From contig NZ_CP048814.1 in assembly GCF_014217785.1 (NCBI RefSeq), forward strand, positions 2,108,001 to 2,172,000: DNA of 64,000 bases, written 5' to 3'. Under the pieces are notes generated by a model, which was not told the DNA's origin, searched no databases, and saw nothing but the letters and a program-made list of their open reading frames with translations. Below, one piece after another: positions 19,413 through 28,605 of this stretch. This DNA is from Rhodococcus triatomae. GTDB lineage: Bacteria > Actinomycetota > Actinomycetes > Mycobacteriales > Mycobacteriaceae. The stretch's first letter is position 1, and each line of letters begins with the position of its first letter. The translations under genes and the position numbers were made by a program.

Positions 19413-21311
19413 TCAGCTGCTCGGGCGCTCGTCCTCGCTCGGTGTCTCCGTCTGGGTGGATCCGTTGCCACTGCCCTCGGCCGACTGCTCGAACTCGGGA
19501 GTGTCGAAGACCTCCCCGCCCAGCGGGTCCTTCGGGTGGGCAGCATCGTCGACCGAGACCGACCCGGTGTCCGGATCGACACTGACCGAACGCTGCGGTA
19601 GATCGTGCACGGTGAGGACGACCGGTGCGTTGGCATTGTCGGTGACCGGTTCCTCGGGGACCGTCGTCGGCAGACCTGCCAGGGTCGCGGACATACCGCG
19701 GCCCACCGGCCTGCGGCGTGGCTGCGTACCCGCGACGACGGTGGCGGACTGTCCGGTCTCCCCGCCGCCGGTGCTGACGCGCACGTACCGCGGGGTGACC
19801 GCGAGGTCGTAGTGGAACGCCTTGAGCATCGAGAAACACGCCAGCACCATGATTACCGAGAACGGCACCGCCGTGGCTATCGACATCGTCTGGAGCGCCG
19901 TCAGCGATCCGCTGCCGCCGATGATCAGCAGGATCGCGGCGGCCACACCCTCGAGCACCGACCAGTACACCCTGGTCACCTTCGCGGTCTCGATCTTGCC
20001 GCCGGTGGCGAGCATGTCGATGACCAGCGAGCCCGAGTCCGACGAGGTGACGAAGAAGAAGATGATCACGATGATCGCCAGCACGCTCGTGGCCGTCGCG
20101 AGGGGGAATCCGTCGAGGAGTTGGAACAGCGACGTGTTCGTGTCCACGGCACCGGTCTCGTCGAGCATGTTCCCCTCCTCCCGCTGCCGCAGGATCGCCG
20201 AGTCACCGAACACCGTGAACCAGACGGTGCCCACGATGGTCGGGGCGAGGAGCACGCCGAACACGAACTGACGGATGGTGCGCCCGCGGGAGATTCGCGC
20301 GATGAACATGCCCACGAAGGGCGCCCAGCTCATCCACCAGCCCCAGTAGAAGATCGTCCACGCACCGGCCCAGCCGTCGTCGGAGAAGGGCGAGGTGCGG
20401 AGCATGAGCTCGGGAAGCGCCTGGACGTAGTTGCCGAGGTTCTGCACCCAGGACTGCACCAGGAACAGGGTGGATCCGAGGACCAGCACGAATCCCGCGA
20501 GAATGGCGGCCAGGGTCATGTTGATGTTCGACAGCCAGCGGAGGCCACGGCTGACGCCGGAGACCACGGAGTAGATCGCGAGCGCGGTGATCCCGGTGAT
20601 GAGGAGGATGGTGATCCAGTTGTTCGTCTCGACCCAGCCCAGGAAGCTCAGGCCCGCGGAGATCTGCTGGATCCCGAAGCCGAGGGAGGTGGCGACACCG
20701 AACAGGGTGCCGACGATGGCGACGATGTCGATCGCGTTGCCGATCCAGCCCTCGATGCGCTGCCGACCCAGCAGCGGCTCGAGCAGCCACCGGACGGACA
20801 GCGGACGACCCTTACGGAACGTCATGTACGCGAGGCCGAGGCCCACCACGACGTAGATCGCCCAGGCGTGCAGGCCCCAGTGGTAGAGCGTGAGCTCCAT
20901 CGACTGGTTCGCGGCCGCGTCGGTCGATCCGGCGACGCCGCCGGCCTCCGGCGGGGTGACGTAGTGCGAGAGCGGTTCGGCGACGCCGTAGAACACCAGG
21001 CCGATGCCCATCCCGGCGGAGAACAGCATCGCGAACCACGAGAGGACGCCGAACTCGGGTTCCTCGTCGTCACGGCCGAGCCGGATGGTGCCGACGCGGC
21101 TCAGCCCGCAGTACAGGGAGAACACCACGAATCCGGTGGCGGCGAAGATGTACCACCAGCCGACTCCGTCGGTGATGAGCTGGTTCAGCTCGTCGAAGGC
21201 GTCGGCCGCGGTGCCCGCGTACACAACCGAGAACGCGATGAGCCCGAAGATGATGGCCGATGACCACAGGAACACCGGTTTGTGCAGTTCGCGCCATGCG
21301 TTGCGGATCAA
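19413..21311 (-). CDS. BCCT family betaine/choline/carnitine transporter
   Basis: Sodium- or proton-coupled osmolyte importer of the inner membrane, about 632 residues with 12 predicted helices. The segment SAGMGIGLVFYGVAEP carries a GMGIG motif as in sodium-coupled betaine carriers rather than GMGID as in proton-coupled choline carriers. The family's Trp-rich signature is in WGWWMSWAPFVGMFIARISRGR. A hydrophilic C-terminal tail of about 130 residues could sense osmotic stress. The longest frame starts at a TTG at 21362; TTG at 21311 is preferred because GAGGAG lies ten bases upstream. The gene stands alone between hairpins, and compatible solute uptake is the likely role. Confidence 0.88.
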   Translation of the reverse strand: MIRNAWRELHKPVFLWSSAIIFGLIAFSVVYAGTAADAFDELNQLITDGVGWWYIFAATGFVVFSLYCGLSRVGTIRLGRDDEEPEFGVLSWFAMLFSAGMGIGLVFYGVAEPLSHYVTPPEAGGVAGSTDAAANQSMELTLYHWGLHAWAIYVVVGLGLAYMTFRKGRPLSVRWLLEPLLGRQRIEGWIGNAIDIVAIVGTLFGVATSLGFGIQQISAGLSFLGWVETNNWITILLITGITALAIYSVVSGVSRGLRWLSNINMTLAAILAGFVLVLGSTLFLVQSWVQNLGNYVQALPELMLRTSPFSDDGWAGAWTIFYWGWWMSWAPFVGMFIARISRGRTIRQFVFGVLLAPTIVGTVWFTVFGDSAILRQREEGNMLDETGAVDTNTSLFQLLDGFPLATATSVLAIIVIIFFFVTSSDSGSLVIDMLATGGKIETAKVTRVYWSVLEGVAAAILLIIGGSGSLTALQTMSIATAVPFSVIMVLACFSMLKAFHYDLAVTPRYVRVSTGGGETGQSATVVAGTQPRRRPVGRGMSATLAGLPTTVPEEPVTDNANAPVVLTVHDLPQRSVSVDPDTGSVSVDDAAHPKDPLGGEVFDTPEFEQSAEGSGNGSTQTETPSEDERPSS

Positions 21312-21490
21312 GTCGTCGTCACTCCTCGGTTGGCAGGTCGTTTGCCCGAGCGGTGTGATCAACAGTCCCAGTCGTTCGCGTGCAGGGACGTGTCACCACT
21401 CCGGCACGATCTCCGACCGTAGTGCAGTGCCGACGAATCGGGGCAACTGACCCGATTTCGTGACCATCTCGTCAGGTGGAGAGGTGGCCG

Positions 21491-21856
21491 TCACCTGTCG
21501 GCGCATGCGGCGAGACGCGGCGGAACTGCCGGGGCAGCCTGCGCTTCCGGTGCGGCGTCCGGCTCCGGCGTCTCGGCGTCCTCGACCGGTGGGCGTGCTC
21601 GCCGGGACTCGCGGACCGCCTGCACGATGGCCGTGATCCCGACGAGGAGGACCGCGCCGGCCACGATCGGGACGACGGCGCCGATCGGCTTGTCGGTGGT
21701 GAAGACGTGGGCGCCGAGGAGGACGGCCGCGGCAACGGAAGCGAGGCCGGCCACCTCCACGGCCACCTCGCGAGCGGCCGGCCACACGAACGAGGTGGCC
21801 GTCGCCAGTACCGCGACGACCGCCGCGACGACCGCGTACGTCAGCTGGGTGGACAT
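21491..21856 (-). CDS. Small four-helix membrane protein
   Basis: A 121-residue protein with four hydrophobic segments (about residues 5-25, 31-51, 57-70 and 62-80 merging) and a polar, Pro- and Ala-rich C-terminal tail (residues 85-121). I do not recognise a family. It overlaps the upstream 88-residue gene by 16 bases on the same strand, suggesting coupled translation. The codon use is like the neighbours, with strong third-position GC. The function is unknown; a small envelope protein is all that can be inferred. Confidence 0.6.
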   Translation of the reverse strand: MSTQLTYAVVAAVVAVLATATSFVWPAAREVAVEVAGLASVAAAVLLGAHVFTTDKPIGAVVPIVAGAVLLVGITAIVQAVRESRRARPPVEDAETPEPDAAPEAQAAPAVPPRLAACADR

Positions 21857-22107
21857 GATTCGACGGTGTCCGCGAACACCAGGCGCCCGTCGTCGAGGGC
21901 GACGGCGAATCGCTTCGGTCGGGCCCAGCTACGCCCCAGCTCGGCATCGGCTTCGGTCATGTCGTTCTGGTAGTCGGCGACGAGTTCTCCCTTCTCCGTC
22001 GCCGTCTCGTCCGTGTTGTCGGAACTCTTCACGGCCACGAGGACCCGGTCGCCCGGCGCGACCCCACTGTCCTCACGGACCACCGATTCGTCCTTCATGC
22101 GCGCCAT
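21841..22107 (-). CDS. Conserved-looking small soluble protein
   Basis: An 88-residue acidic protein without membrane segments. A beta-rich stretch (GDRVLVAVKSSDNT) and a second (KRFAVALDDGRLVFADTV) suggest a small barrel or OB-like fold, but I recognise no family. ATG at 22107 is taken; an internal ATG at 22098 would drop three residues. It overlaps the following membrane-protein gene by 16 bases, so the two probably work or are made together. Upstream lies a short dyad GACAG-ctaa-CTGTC (about 22118-22131) that could be an operator. Confidence 0.5.
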   Translation of the reverse strand: MARMKDESVVREDSGVAPGDRVLVAVKSSDNTDETATEKGELVADYQNDMTEADAELGRSWARPKRFAVALDDGRLVFADTVESCPPS

Positions 22108-22208
22108 CCTGACACGACAGCTAACTGTCAGCATCCGGCATCTCGTCAAAAGTGACAGGAAGCACTCGTTCGCGGGACTTATTACCCTAGGCACGGGCCC
22201 ATGCGGCG

Positions 22209-22622
22209 TCACCGGAAGATGCGGCTGGTGACCTGCCCGGTGGCGACGAGCCGCCCTGCGGCATCCTCGACCCGCACCTCGGTGAGCGTGGACGAGCGGG
22301 TCCGGTGCACGACGGTGCCCACCGCGGCGAGGTCGGTGCCGGCGGGGGCCAGGTAGTTCACCGTGAGATTGACGGTGGCGCCGCCGGACGCGCCGTCCTC
22401 GGGTGACACTCCGGACGCCGACGCCGCGGCACCGGCGGTGTCGACGAGTGTCGCGACGACACCGCCGTGGAGCACACCGGGAGTGGTCGTCTGCTCGTCC
22501 GAGAAGGGCATCCCGAGAGTGACCCGATCGAGGGCCGACGACCGCACGGTGATCCCGAGGGCCCGCGCGGCGGGGGCCTGCAGAACCACGTTCTCGATCC
22601 AGTGCTGTGCGAGAGAGTGCAT
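22209..22622 (-). CDS. PaaI-type hotdog-fold thioesterase
   Basis: Predicted acyl-CoA thioesterase of 137 residues, cytosolic. The hotdog fold's central helix and catalytic loop are seen in GVLHGGVVATLVDTAGAAAS (about residues 49-68), with the HGG motif of the PaaI/YbgC group. The strand VNLTVNYLAPAG follows. Such proteins hydrolyse phenylacetyl-CoA or other aryl- and acyl-CoA thioesters, but the neighbours give no pathway here. The gene is alone, with about 100 bases before the next small gene and the tRNA terminator region upstream. Confidence 0.8.
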   Translation of the reverse strand: MHSLAQHWIENVVLQAPAARALGITVRSSALDRVTLGMPFSDEQTTTPGVLHGGVVATLVDTAGAAASASGVSPEDGASGGATVNLTVNYLAPAGTDLAAVGTVVHRTRSSTLTEVRVEDAAGRLVATGQVTSRIFR

Positions 22623-22754
22623 GGAGACTCCTGATGCTCGGAAGGCGGCGCCGGTCGCCGTCTCCCTCGAGCGTTGTCCCCTTCCTCCGCGACGTCGATG
22701 ACGTCACAGGTCAAGCACCTGGCTTCAGCGCGTGCACCGACGTCCTCACTGCCC

Positions 22755-22788
22755 CGGACACAGAACTGCCTCGGACGCAGAACTGCCC
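22755..22788. repeat. Two 17-bp direct repeats next to the tRNA terminator
   Basis: CGGACACAGAACTGCCT (22755-22771) is followed directly by CGGACGCAGAACTGCCC (22772-22788), 15 of 17 identical. The second copy supplies part of the left arm of the adjacent hairpin. A local duplication is the simplest explanation. Confidence 0.75.
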
Positions 22789-22806
22789 CACCATCGGGTG
22801 GGGCAG
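22783..22806 (-). terminator. Terminator hairpin downstream of tRNA-Ala
   Basis: CTGCCCCACC (22783-22792) and GGTGGGGCAG (22797-22806) form a perfect 10-bp stem with an ATCG loop, 17 bases past the tRNA-Ala 3' end on the minus strand. It lacks a clear T tract but suits an actinobacterial terminator. Confidence 0.6.
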
Positions 22807-22823
22807 TCGAGGATCTGAACTTG

Positions 22824-22896
22824 TGGAGCCTAGGAGATTCGAACTCCTGACATCTGCCTTGCAAAGGCAGCGCTCTACCAACTGAGCTAAGGCCCC
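22824..22896 (-). tRNA. tRNA-Ala (TGC anticodon)
   Basis: On the minus strand the 73-base sequence folds as a standard tRNA. The acceptor stem is GGGGCCT with AGGCTCC, the D arm is TAGCTCAGTTGGTAGAGC, and the anticodon stem is CTGCC/GGCAG around the loop TTTGCAA. The T arm contains GTTCGAATC. Anticodon TGC reads Ala codons. The CCA end is not encoded. It pairs with the tRNA-Ile gene 117 bases upstream, the usual Ile-Ala arrangement downstream of gyrA in this group. Confidence 0.97.
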
Positions 22897-22988
22897 GTCA
22901 CCTCGTGCCATTGCGGATCCCGGCGCAGCACCCTCGCTACACCGAAGGCCACCAGAACTCCCACCGCGGTGATCAGCAGGAACTTCAT
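22887..22988 (-). CDS. DLW-39-like 33-residue membrane peptide between tRNA-Ile and tRNA-Ala
   Basis: A short frame starting at ATG 22988 encodes MKFLLITAVGVLVAFG and ends RRDPQWHEVTGP (33 residues). It has one hydrophobic helix (residues 2-20), a basic boundary and a polar tail. GGAGAGAGG lies at proper distance before the ATG. The tail pattern QWHEVTGP is like the DLWAEATDP pattern of the actinobacterial DLW-39 small proteins, which are recalled as lying near tRNA genes. The TAG stop (22887-22889) lies inside the tRNA-Ala gene, ten bases into it, so mRNA and tRNA sequences overlap. The family match is from memory; the frame and ribosome-binding site are seen directly. Confidence 0.6.
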   Translation of the reverse strand: MKFLLITAVGVLVAFGVARVLRRDPQWHEVTGP

Positions 22989-23013
22989 CGTGACCTCTCT
23001 CCGGCACCAGGAG

Positions 23014-23087
23014 TGGGCCTAGGAGGACTTGAACCTCCGACCTCTTCGTTATCAGCGAAGCGCTCTAACCGCCTGAGCTATAGGCCC
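23014..23087 (-). tRNA. tRNA-Ile (GAT anticodon)
   Basis: The 74-base minus-strand gene has the acceptor stem GGGCCTA/TAGGCCC with discriminator A, the D arm TAGCTCAGGCGGTTAGAGC, and the anticodon stem CTTCG/CGAAG around loop CTGATAA. Its T arm has GTTCAAGTC. Anticodon GAT reads ATC and ATT. CCA is not encoded. Confidence 0.97.
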
Positions 23088-23143
23088 CTGAGTACTGGAA
23101 ACGGGCAGAAAAATGATTGCCCGAACCGAGTGGGAAGATTACC

Positions 23144-23179
23144 GCACCGGGCCCGCGGATACCAAAACGGGCCCGGTGC
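23144..23179 (-). terminator. Terminator hairpin after the DUF3566 gene
   Basis: GCACCGGGCCCG (23144-23155) and CGGGCCCGGTGC (23168-23179) form a perfect 12-bp stem with a 12-base loop, 17 bases after the stop codon of the membrane-protein gene. A second, weaker hairpin with CGGGCA/TGCCCG arms lies at 23102-23123, before tRNA-Ile. Confidence 0.75.
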
Positions 23180-23196
23180 AGCGTGATCTTCGCAGG

Positions 23197-24492
23197 TCAG
23201 TCGCGATCGGCGAGAGTGATCTCGAGACCGCCGACCAGGTCTGCGCACAGGTTGTAGATGAACGAGCCGATGGTCGCGAGGGCCGTGAACAGCACCATGT
23301 TGATCAGGCCGATCACCGCCGAGTAGCCGAACACCTGACCGGCCGTGACCAACCCCTCGGTGCCGCCGTCCGCGACGATGTCGGTGAACGCGTTGTTCAA
23401 GCGTTCCCACACACCCATGCCGTCGAGGACGACGTACAGGAGCCCGACCGCCACCATCCACACGAAGAACAGCGACACCGAGATGACCGACGAGATCTTG
23501 AGCATCGACCACGGATCGATCCGGCGCAGCTGCACCGCTGCCCGCAGCGACTCACCCTCGGCGATCCGCTGCGGCGCCACCGCGACGGCCGCCTTCGCCG
23601 GGGCCGGAGCCGCCGCCGGAGTGGGATGCTTGGCCTCGGACAGATCCGGCATATCCGTCGGCAGGGACTTGCGGCTGATGTGCCGTGTCGGCCCGTCGAT
23701 GGCTTCGGTCTTCGCCTTGGCCGCCTCCCGCGCCCCGGGAGCGGCGGTGCCGGTCACCACAGGCTTCGCCTGCTGCGGAGCCTGACCCTTGGCGCCCTGC
23801 GGCGCCGCGGGCCCCTTCGGCTGCTGCCCCTGCTGACCGTTGGCCGGCTGACCCGGGCGCTTGAGGTTGGTCTGCGGCTCACGCTGCACCCCGCGCTGCC
23901 ACGGCGGCTGCGGTGTGCCACGATCCGCCGCCGGCTTGCCCGGTGCCCCCTGGACTCCCCGGGCAGACGCGGCGGGTGCCGCCTCCGTGGGAGCGTCCGG
24001 CTTCGGTGTGCTCGCCTCGGCCGGGGCCGACGCCGCGGGACGCGGCGGCGGGCTCTGCTGCGCGGGCTTGTCCGCAGCCGAGGGCTTGGGACCCGGAGCC
24101 GGGGCCTGCTTACCCGGGGCCCCCGGGGCGGCGGGCTTCTGCCCTGGAGCCGGGGTCTGGGCGGGCCGCGTCGCCGACGGATCGGCACTCTCCGGAGCGC
24201 CTCCCTGAGGCCGCGCGGCGGGCGGGCGACCACGGTCGGGCGCCGTCGTGGGCGGCTTGGGCGGCCCCGCCGGACCCGGTCGCCCGCCCTGCGGAGGTTG
24301 CCCCTTGGGGTTCGCGTTCCCGGCGGATCCCTGCTGCGCCGGCCCCTGCTGAGGTTTCGGCGGCGGCCCGGGCCGGCTCCCCTGCTGGGGAGCCGGAGCC
24401 CCGTTCCCCTGGGCCGGAGCCTTCTGGGGCGGCGTCGAACTCGCAGAACCGTTGGTCTGCTTGTCACTGCCGGGCTGGTGGGGAGTGCTCAC
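23197..24492 (-). CDS. Pro/Ala/Gln-rich DUF3566 transmembrane protein
   Basis: A 431-residue membrane protein found next to gyrA in mycolic-acid actinobacteria (Rv0007 type). Residues 1-300 are low-complexity, rich in Pro, Ala, Gln and Gly, and predicted disordered. The C-terminal DUF3566 domain (about residues 318-430, RRIDPWSMLKISSVISVSLFFVWMV onwards) has two membrane helices with an amphipathic loop and a second hydrophobic stretch GYSAVIGLINMVLFTALATIG. The GTG start directly follows the gyrA TAA without a gap (TAAGTG), so co-transcription and coupled translation are likely. The biochemical role is unknown; a link to cell division or the envelope has been suggested only by context. Confidence 0.85.
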   Translation of the reverse strand: MSTPHQPGSDKQTNGSASSTPPQKAPAQGNGAPAPQQGSRPGPPPKPQQGPAQQGSAGNANPKGQPPQGGRPGPAGPPKPPTTAPDRGRPPAARPQGGAPESADPSATRPAQTPAPGQKPAAPGAPGKQAPAPGPKPSAADKPAQQSPPPRPAASAPAEASTPKPDAPTEAAPAASARGVQGAPGKPAADRGTPQPPWQRGVQREPQTNLKRPGQPANGQQGQQPKGPAAPQGAKGQAPQQAKPVVTGTAAPGAREAAKAKTEAIDGPTRHISRKSLPTDMPDLSEAKHPTPAAAPAPAKAAVAVAPQRIAEGESLRAAVQLRRIDPWSMLKISSVISVSLFFVWMVAVGLLYVVLDGMGVWERLNNAFTDIVADGGTEGLVTAGQVFGYSAVIGLINMVLFTALATIGSFIYNLCADLVGGLEITLADRD

Positions 24493-27006
24493 TTAGGACT
24501 CCTTAGCTCCTGGTGCGGCGCCGTCGGCGGGCTCTTCGGGTTCGTCGGCATTGCGCGCGATCGCAAGCAGCGTTGCACCCTCGCCCAGGTTCATCAAGCG
24601 AACGCCCTTCGTCTGCCGCCCGGCCCGACGCACCTGCTTGGCACCGGTCCGGATCACTCCACCACCCGAGGTGATCGCGTACAACTCGTCGTCGTCGTCG
24701 ACGATGAGAGCTCCGACCAGGGTGCCACGTTTCGGGTCGTACTGGATGGTGAGCACGCCCTTTCCGCCACGTCCCTGGGCGGCGTAATCCTCGATCGGTG
24801 TGCGCTTGGCATACCCGCCCGACGTCGCGACCAGCAGGTACGTGCCTTCCCGGACGACGTTGAGGGACAGCAGCAGATCGTCCTCGTTGAACCGCATGCC
24901 CTGCACCCCGGACGTGGCGCGCCCCATCGGCCGCAGCACGTCGTCGGTGGCCGAGAACCGGATCGACTGGCCCTTCGCCGAGACCAACAGCAGATCGTCG
25001 TCCGACGAGCACAGGACGGCGCCGACCAGCTCGTCCTCGCCGCGCAGGTTGATCGCGACGATGCCGCCGGAGCGGTTCGAGTCGAAGTCGGTGAGCTTGG
25101 ACTTCTTCACCAGGCCGTTGCGGGTGGCGAGCACCAGGTACGGCGCGTCCTCGTACGTCTTGATCCGGATGACGCTCTGGATCCGCTCGTCCGGCTGGAA
25201 GGCGAGCAGGTTCGCCACGTGCTGGCCGCGCGCGGTACGGCTGGCCTCGGGCAGCTCGTAGGCCTTGGCCCGGTAGACGCGGCCCTTGGTGGTGAAGAAC
25301 AGCAGCCAGTCGTGCGTCGAGGTGACGAAGAAGTGCTTGACGATGTCGTCCTGCTTGAGGTCGGCACCCTTGACGCCCTTGCCGCCACGCTTCTGCGACC
25401 GGTACAGATCGGTCTTGGTGCGCTTGGCGTACCCGGTCTCGGTGATCGTGACGACCACGTCCTCGCGGGCGATGAGGTCCTCGTCGCTGACGTCGCCGTC
25501 CGCGGCGATGATGCGGGTGCGGCGGTCGTCGCCGTACTTCTCCACGATTTCGGCGAGCTCGTCCCGGACGATCTGCCGCTGCCGCTCTGGCTTGGCGAGA
25601 ATGTCCTGGTAGTCCGCGATCTGACGTTCGATCTCGGCCAGGTCGTCGACGATCTTCTGCCGCTCCAGTGCCGCGAGCCGGCGCAGCTGCATGTCGAGAA
25701 TGGCCTGCGCCTGGATCTCGTCGACCTCGAGCAGCTCCATCAGGCCGGTGCGGGCCACGTCCACCGTTGCCGACGCCCGGATCAGGGCGATGACCTCGTC
25801 GAGCGCATCGAGCGCCTTGACCAGTCCGCGCAGGATGTGGGCGCGCTCCTCCGCCTTGCGGAGCAGGTACTCGGTGCGCCTGCGGATGACCTCGATCTGA
25901 TGGTTGACGTACAACCGGATCATCTGGTCGAGGCGCAGCGTGCGCGGAACGCCGTCGACGATCGACAGCATGTTGGCACCGAAGCTGGTCTGCAGCTGCG
26001 TGTGCTTGTAGAGGTTGTTGAGCACCACCTTCGCGATCGCGTCACGCTTGACGGTGACGACGATCCGCATACCCGCGCGGTCCGAGGACTCGTCGTGGAT
26101 GTCGGAGATGCCGCCGATCTTGCCGTCGCGCACCTGCTCCGCGATCGAGGTGATGAGGTTGTCCGGGTTCACCTGGTACGGCAGCTCGGTGACGACGATC
26201 GTGGTGCGCCCCTTGGCGTCTTCCTCGATCTCCACGACGCCACGCATCCGGACGGAACCGCGCCCGGTGGTGTACGCGTCCTGGATGCCCTGGCCGCCGA
26301 CGATCAACCCGTGCGTCGGGAAGTCGGGGCCCTTCACCCGCTCCATGACGGCGGCGAGGGTGCTCTCCTCGTCGGCCTCATAGTTCTCCAGCGCCCAGTA
26401 GGTGGCCTCGGCGACCTCACGGAGATTGTGCGGCGGAATGTTCGTCGCCATACCGACCGCGATACCGCCGGAACCATTGATCAACAGGTTGGGGATACGG
26501 CTGGGGAGAACTGTCGGCTCGAGGGTACGGCCGTCGTAGTTCGGCTGGAAATCGACTGTCTCGTGGTCGATGTCGCGCAGCATCTCCATCGCGAGCGGCG
26601 TGAGGCGGCACTCGGTATACCGCATCGCGGCCGCGCCGTCGTTGCCCCGTGACCCGAAGTTGCCCTGCCCGTCCACGAGTGGGTACCGCATCGACCACGG
26701 CTGGGCCAGACGCACCAGGGTGTCGTAGATGGAGGAGTCGCCGTGCGGGTGGTAATTACCCATCGTCTCGGCGACGGCGCGAGCGGACTTGACGTAGCCG
26801 CGATCCGGCCGGAACCCGTTGTCGTACATCGCGTACAGCACCCGGCGGTGCACCGGCTTGAGGCCGTCCCGCACGTCGGGGAGCGCGCGGCCCACGATCA
26901 CGCTCATCGCGTAATCGATGTAGCTGCTCTGCATCTCCTGCTGAATGTCCACGGGCTCGACGCGATCGTGCCCCGGCCCCTCCGGCGGCAACGTGGTGTC
27001 AGTCAT
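24493..27006 (-). CDS. gyrA: DNA gyrase subunit A
   Basis: Breakage-rejoining subunit of gyrase, 837 residues. The catalytic Tyr130 lies in [11 protein letters not shown]. The quinolone region reads [15 protein letters not shown]: Ser91 and Asp95 match Ser83 and Asp87 of the Escherichia coli enzyme, while Mycobacterium tuberculosis has Ala at the first of these, so this is the unmutated, sensitive-type sequence. The C-terminal half contains the six-bladed DNA-wrapping repeats with the GyrA box [10 protein letters not shown] (about residues 540-549). GyrA and the DUF3566 gene form a unit. The gyrB gene is separated from gyrA by five genes instead of being adjacent. Confidence 0.98.
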   Translation of the reverse strand: MTDTTLPPEGPGHDRVEPVDIQQEMQSSYIDYAMSVIVGRALPDVRDGLKPVHRRVLYAMYDNGFRPDRGYVKSARAVAETMGNYHPHGDSSIYDTLVRLAQPWSMRYPLVDGQGNFGSRGNDGAAAMRYTECRLTPLAMEMLRDIDHETVDFQPNYDGRTLEPTVLPSRIPNLLINGSGGIAVGMATNIPPHNLREVAEATYWALENYEADEESTLAAVMERVKGPDFPTHGLIVGGQGIQDAYTTGRGSVRMRGVVEIEEDAKGRTTIVVTELPYQVNPDNLITSIAEQVRDGKIGGISDIHDESSDRAGMRIVVTVKRDAIAKVVLNNLYKHTQLQTSFGANMLSIVDGVPRTLRLDQMIRLYVNHQIEVIRRRTEYLLRKAEERAHILRGLVKALDALDEVIALIRASATVDVARTGLMELLEVDEIQAQAILDMQLRRLAALERQKIVDDLAEIERQIADYQDILAKPERQRQIVRDELAEIVEKYGDDRRTRIIAADGDVSDEDLIAREDVVVTITETGYAKRTKTDLYRSQKRGGKGVKGADLKQDDIVKHFFVTSTHDWLLFFTTKGRVYRAKAYELPEASRTARGQHVANLLAFQPDERIQSVIRIKTYEDAPYLVLATRNGLVKKSKLTDFDSNRSGGIVAINLRGEDELVGAVLCSSDDDLLLVSAKGQSIRFSATDDVLRPMGRATSGVQGMRFNEDDLLLSLNVVREGTYLLVATSGGYAKRTPIEDYAAQGRGGKGVLTIQYDPKRGTLVGALIVDDDDELYAITSGGGVIRTGAKQVRRAGRQTKGVRLMNLGEGATLLAIARNADEPEEPADGAAPGAKES

Positions 27007-27160
27007 GAGCTCCTTCTTCTCCTCGGCTTGACGGCCTCGCGCGGACTACTCGTCCGGGAGGACATCGCGCAACCACCCGAGTCTATAGGTGCAGGTCAGC
27101 AGAGAGCGCAAAGGACGCGGGGATACCCGTCACGGACCCGCCACGATCCACGAACCCGGC

Positions 27161-28012
27161 CTACGCGCCGGCCTTCTCGAGCTGACGCGACTCGGCCGCG
27201 AGCTGGTCCGCCTCGGACTCGAGCTCGGCGGACACCCGGTCCGGCGCCATCAGCAGAGCGGTGATCGGGATGGTCATGACCAGCACCGACAGCACGAACA
27301 CCGGCAGCGCGATCCCGAACATCTCGACACCTTCGGGCACGGCCACTGCCGGATCCACCTCGGCGTCTATACCGAAGATCCCGAAGTAGTACACGCCGGC
27401 CAGGCCCACCGCGATACCCACCGAGGCGTACAAGCGGCGGCCCCGGGTGTCGAGGAAGCTGGCCGCGGTCACCGTGCCCACCGCGACCACGGCGGCCAGC
27501 ACTGCCGCCACCACGGTCATCGGTACGAGGAAGACGATCTCGCCCTGGATCCGGATCGAGCTCACCACGGCGACATGCATCGCGCCCAGCGTCACGAACA
27601 ACAGCAACGCCGACGGAATCAACCGGCCCCACTGCGGAGACGTCGACGGCTTCTGGTGACGGGTACGGGTCGGTGCGATCACCACGAACGCCAGACCGGA
27701 GCCGATCACCGCGATCGCCGCGGCCGCCAGCAGCCAGACCAGGTCGAAGCGGATGCGGCTGCCGTCCACCTCCAGCCCGACCAGCGCCACACAGTAGGGC
27801 AGCCAGGCGGCGACGCCACCGAACGAGACCGCCGACCAGGCCAGCCACGTGACCCGGGTCCGCCCGGACAGCGTGTTCGCCGCCTTGTTCACGCCCGCGA
27901 CCGCCACGGCGGCGCCGAGAAGAGACGTCCCCGCGGCGAGCGCGACGACCCAGACGCCCATCGTGAAGTAGTCGATGTGCGCGGAGAAGAACGTGAACTG
28001 GTCGGAGAACAT
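27161..28012 (-). CDS. Seven-helix MHYT-like membrane protein beside the conservon
   Basis: A 283-residue integral membrane protein with about seven predicted helices and a C-terminal coiled-coil-like tail (DRVSAELESEADQLAAESRQLE). The helix order and the N-terminal pattern HIDYFTMGVW match MHYT sensor domains, which bind copper or gas ligands. The usual MHY motifs are degenerate (AWLPYCVALVG and GAMHVAVVSS), so ligand binding may be lost or changed. It ends 154 bases before gyrA and starts eight bases after the stop of the conservon GTPase gene, so it is probably the fifth gene of that operon. The signalling role is inferred. Confidence 0.65.
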   Translation of the reverse strand: MFSDQFTFFSAHIDYFTMGVWVVALAAGTSLLGAAVAVAGVNKAANTLSGRTRVTWLAWSAVSFGGVAAWLPYCVALVGLEVDGSRIRFDLVWLLAAAAIAVIGSGLAFVVIAPTRTRHQKPSTSPQWGRLIPSALLLFVTLGAMHVAVVSSIRIQGEIVFLVPMTVVAAVLAAVVAVGTVTAASFLDTRGRRLYASVGIAVGLAGVYYFGIFGIDAEVDPAVAVPEGVEMFGIALPVFVLSVLVMTIPITALLMAPDRVSAELESEADQLAAESRQLEKAGA

Positions 28013-28020
28013 GCTGATCC

Positions 28021-28605
28021 TCAGTAGACGGTCGACTGCAGCTTGGACAACGCGTACTCGGTGACGGTGACCAACGCACCCTTCGCCGACTCACGGTCCC
28101 GGGCATCGATGGGGATGATCGGGACATCCGGCGAGATGGCCAGCGCGGCCCGGATGTCCTCGGACGGGTAGCGGGGCGCACCGTCGAACTCGTTGATCGC
28201 CACGATGAACGGCAACCTGCGGGCCTCGAAGAAGTCGACGGCCGCGAAACACTCGTCGAGTCGCCGGGTGTCGATGAGCACGACGGCGCCGATGGCACCG
28301 CGGATCAGGTCGTCCCACATGAACCAGAACCGGTGCTGCCCCGGGGTGCCGAAGAGGTACAGGACCAGGTCCTCCGCCAGCGAGATGCGACCGAAGTCCA
28401 TCGCGACGGTGGTGGTCTCCTTGTCCGGCGTCGCCGACAGGTTGTCGACGCCGTCGCTGGCGTTGGTGACCAGTGCCTCGGTGCGCAACGGGACGATTTC
28501 GGACACGGCGCCGACCATCGTGGTCTTTCCCACTCCGAATCCGCCGGCGATGACGATCTTCGCCGACGTGACGCGCTTCCCGGGATCAGATTTGACGAAG
28601 TCCAC
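28021..28605 (-). CDS. Conservon small GTPase (CvnD-type)
   Basis: Ras-like GTP-binding protein of 194 residues, fourth component of conservon signalling systems. Motifs are the P-loop GGFGVGKTTMV (about residues 20-31), G3-like FGTPGQHRFWFMW (about residues 85-97), and the G4-like segment VAINEFDG (about residues 132-139), in which NKxD is replaced by NEFD as in this family. It starts with GTG 28605 and overlaps the DUF742 gene by 20 bases. In Streptomyces conservons the GTPase acts downstream of a membrane-bound complex with the kinase and roadblock protein, controlling development or antibiotic production. Confidence 0.92.
   Translation of the reverse strand: MDFVKSDPGKRVTSAKIVIAGGFGVGKTTMVGAVSEIVPLRTEALVTNASDGVDNLSATPDKETTTVAMDFGRISLAEDLVLYLFGTPGQHRFWFMWDDLIRGAIGAVVLIDTRRLDECFAAVDFFEARRLPFIVAINEFDGAPRYPSEDIRAALAISPDVPIIPIDARDRESAKGALVTVTEYALSKLQSTVY

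Noticed and set aside
19605-21263. A 552-codon plus-strand frame opposite the BCCT transporter
   Set aside because: Composition is Asp/Arg/Gly/His-rich as in antisense frames, and the minus strand has a clear 12-helix carrier.
23102-23123. A riboswitch or attenuator before tRNA-Ile
   Set aside because: Only a 6-bp stem with an A-rich loop is seen; too little to call more than a weak hairpin.
23113-26652. A 1179-codon plus-strand frame opposite gyrA and the DUF3566 gene
   Set aside because: It is a GC-driven shadow with Arg/Asp/His-rich low-complexity translation; the minus strand encodes full-length GyrA.
24493-27006. Quinolone-resistance mutation in gyrA
   Set aside because: Ser91 and Asp95 are the ordinary sensitive-type residues; the difference from M. 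tuberculosis is a species difference.
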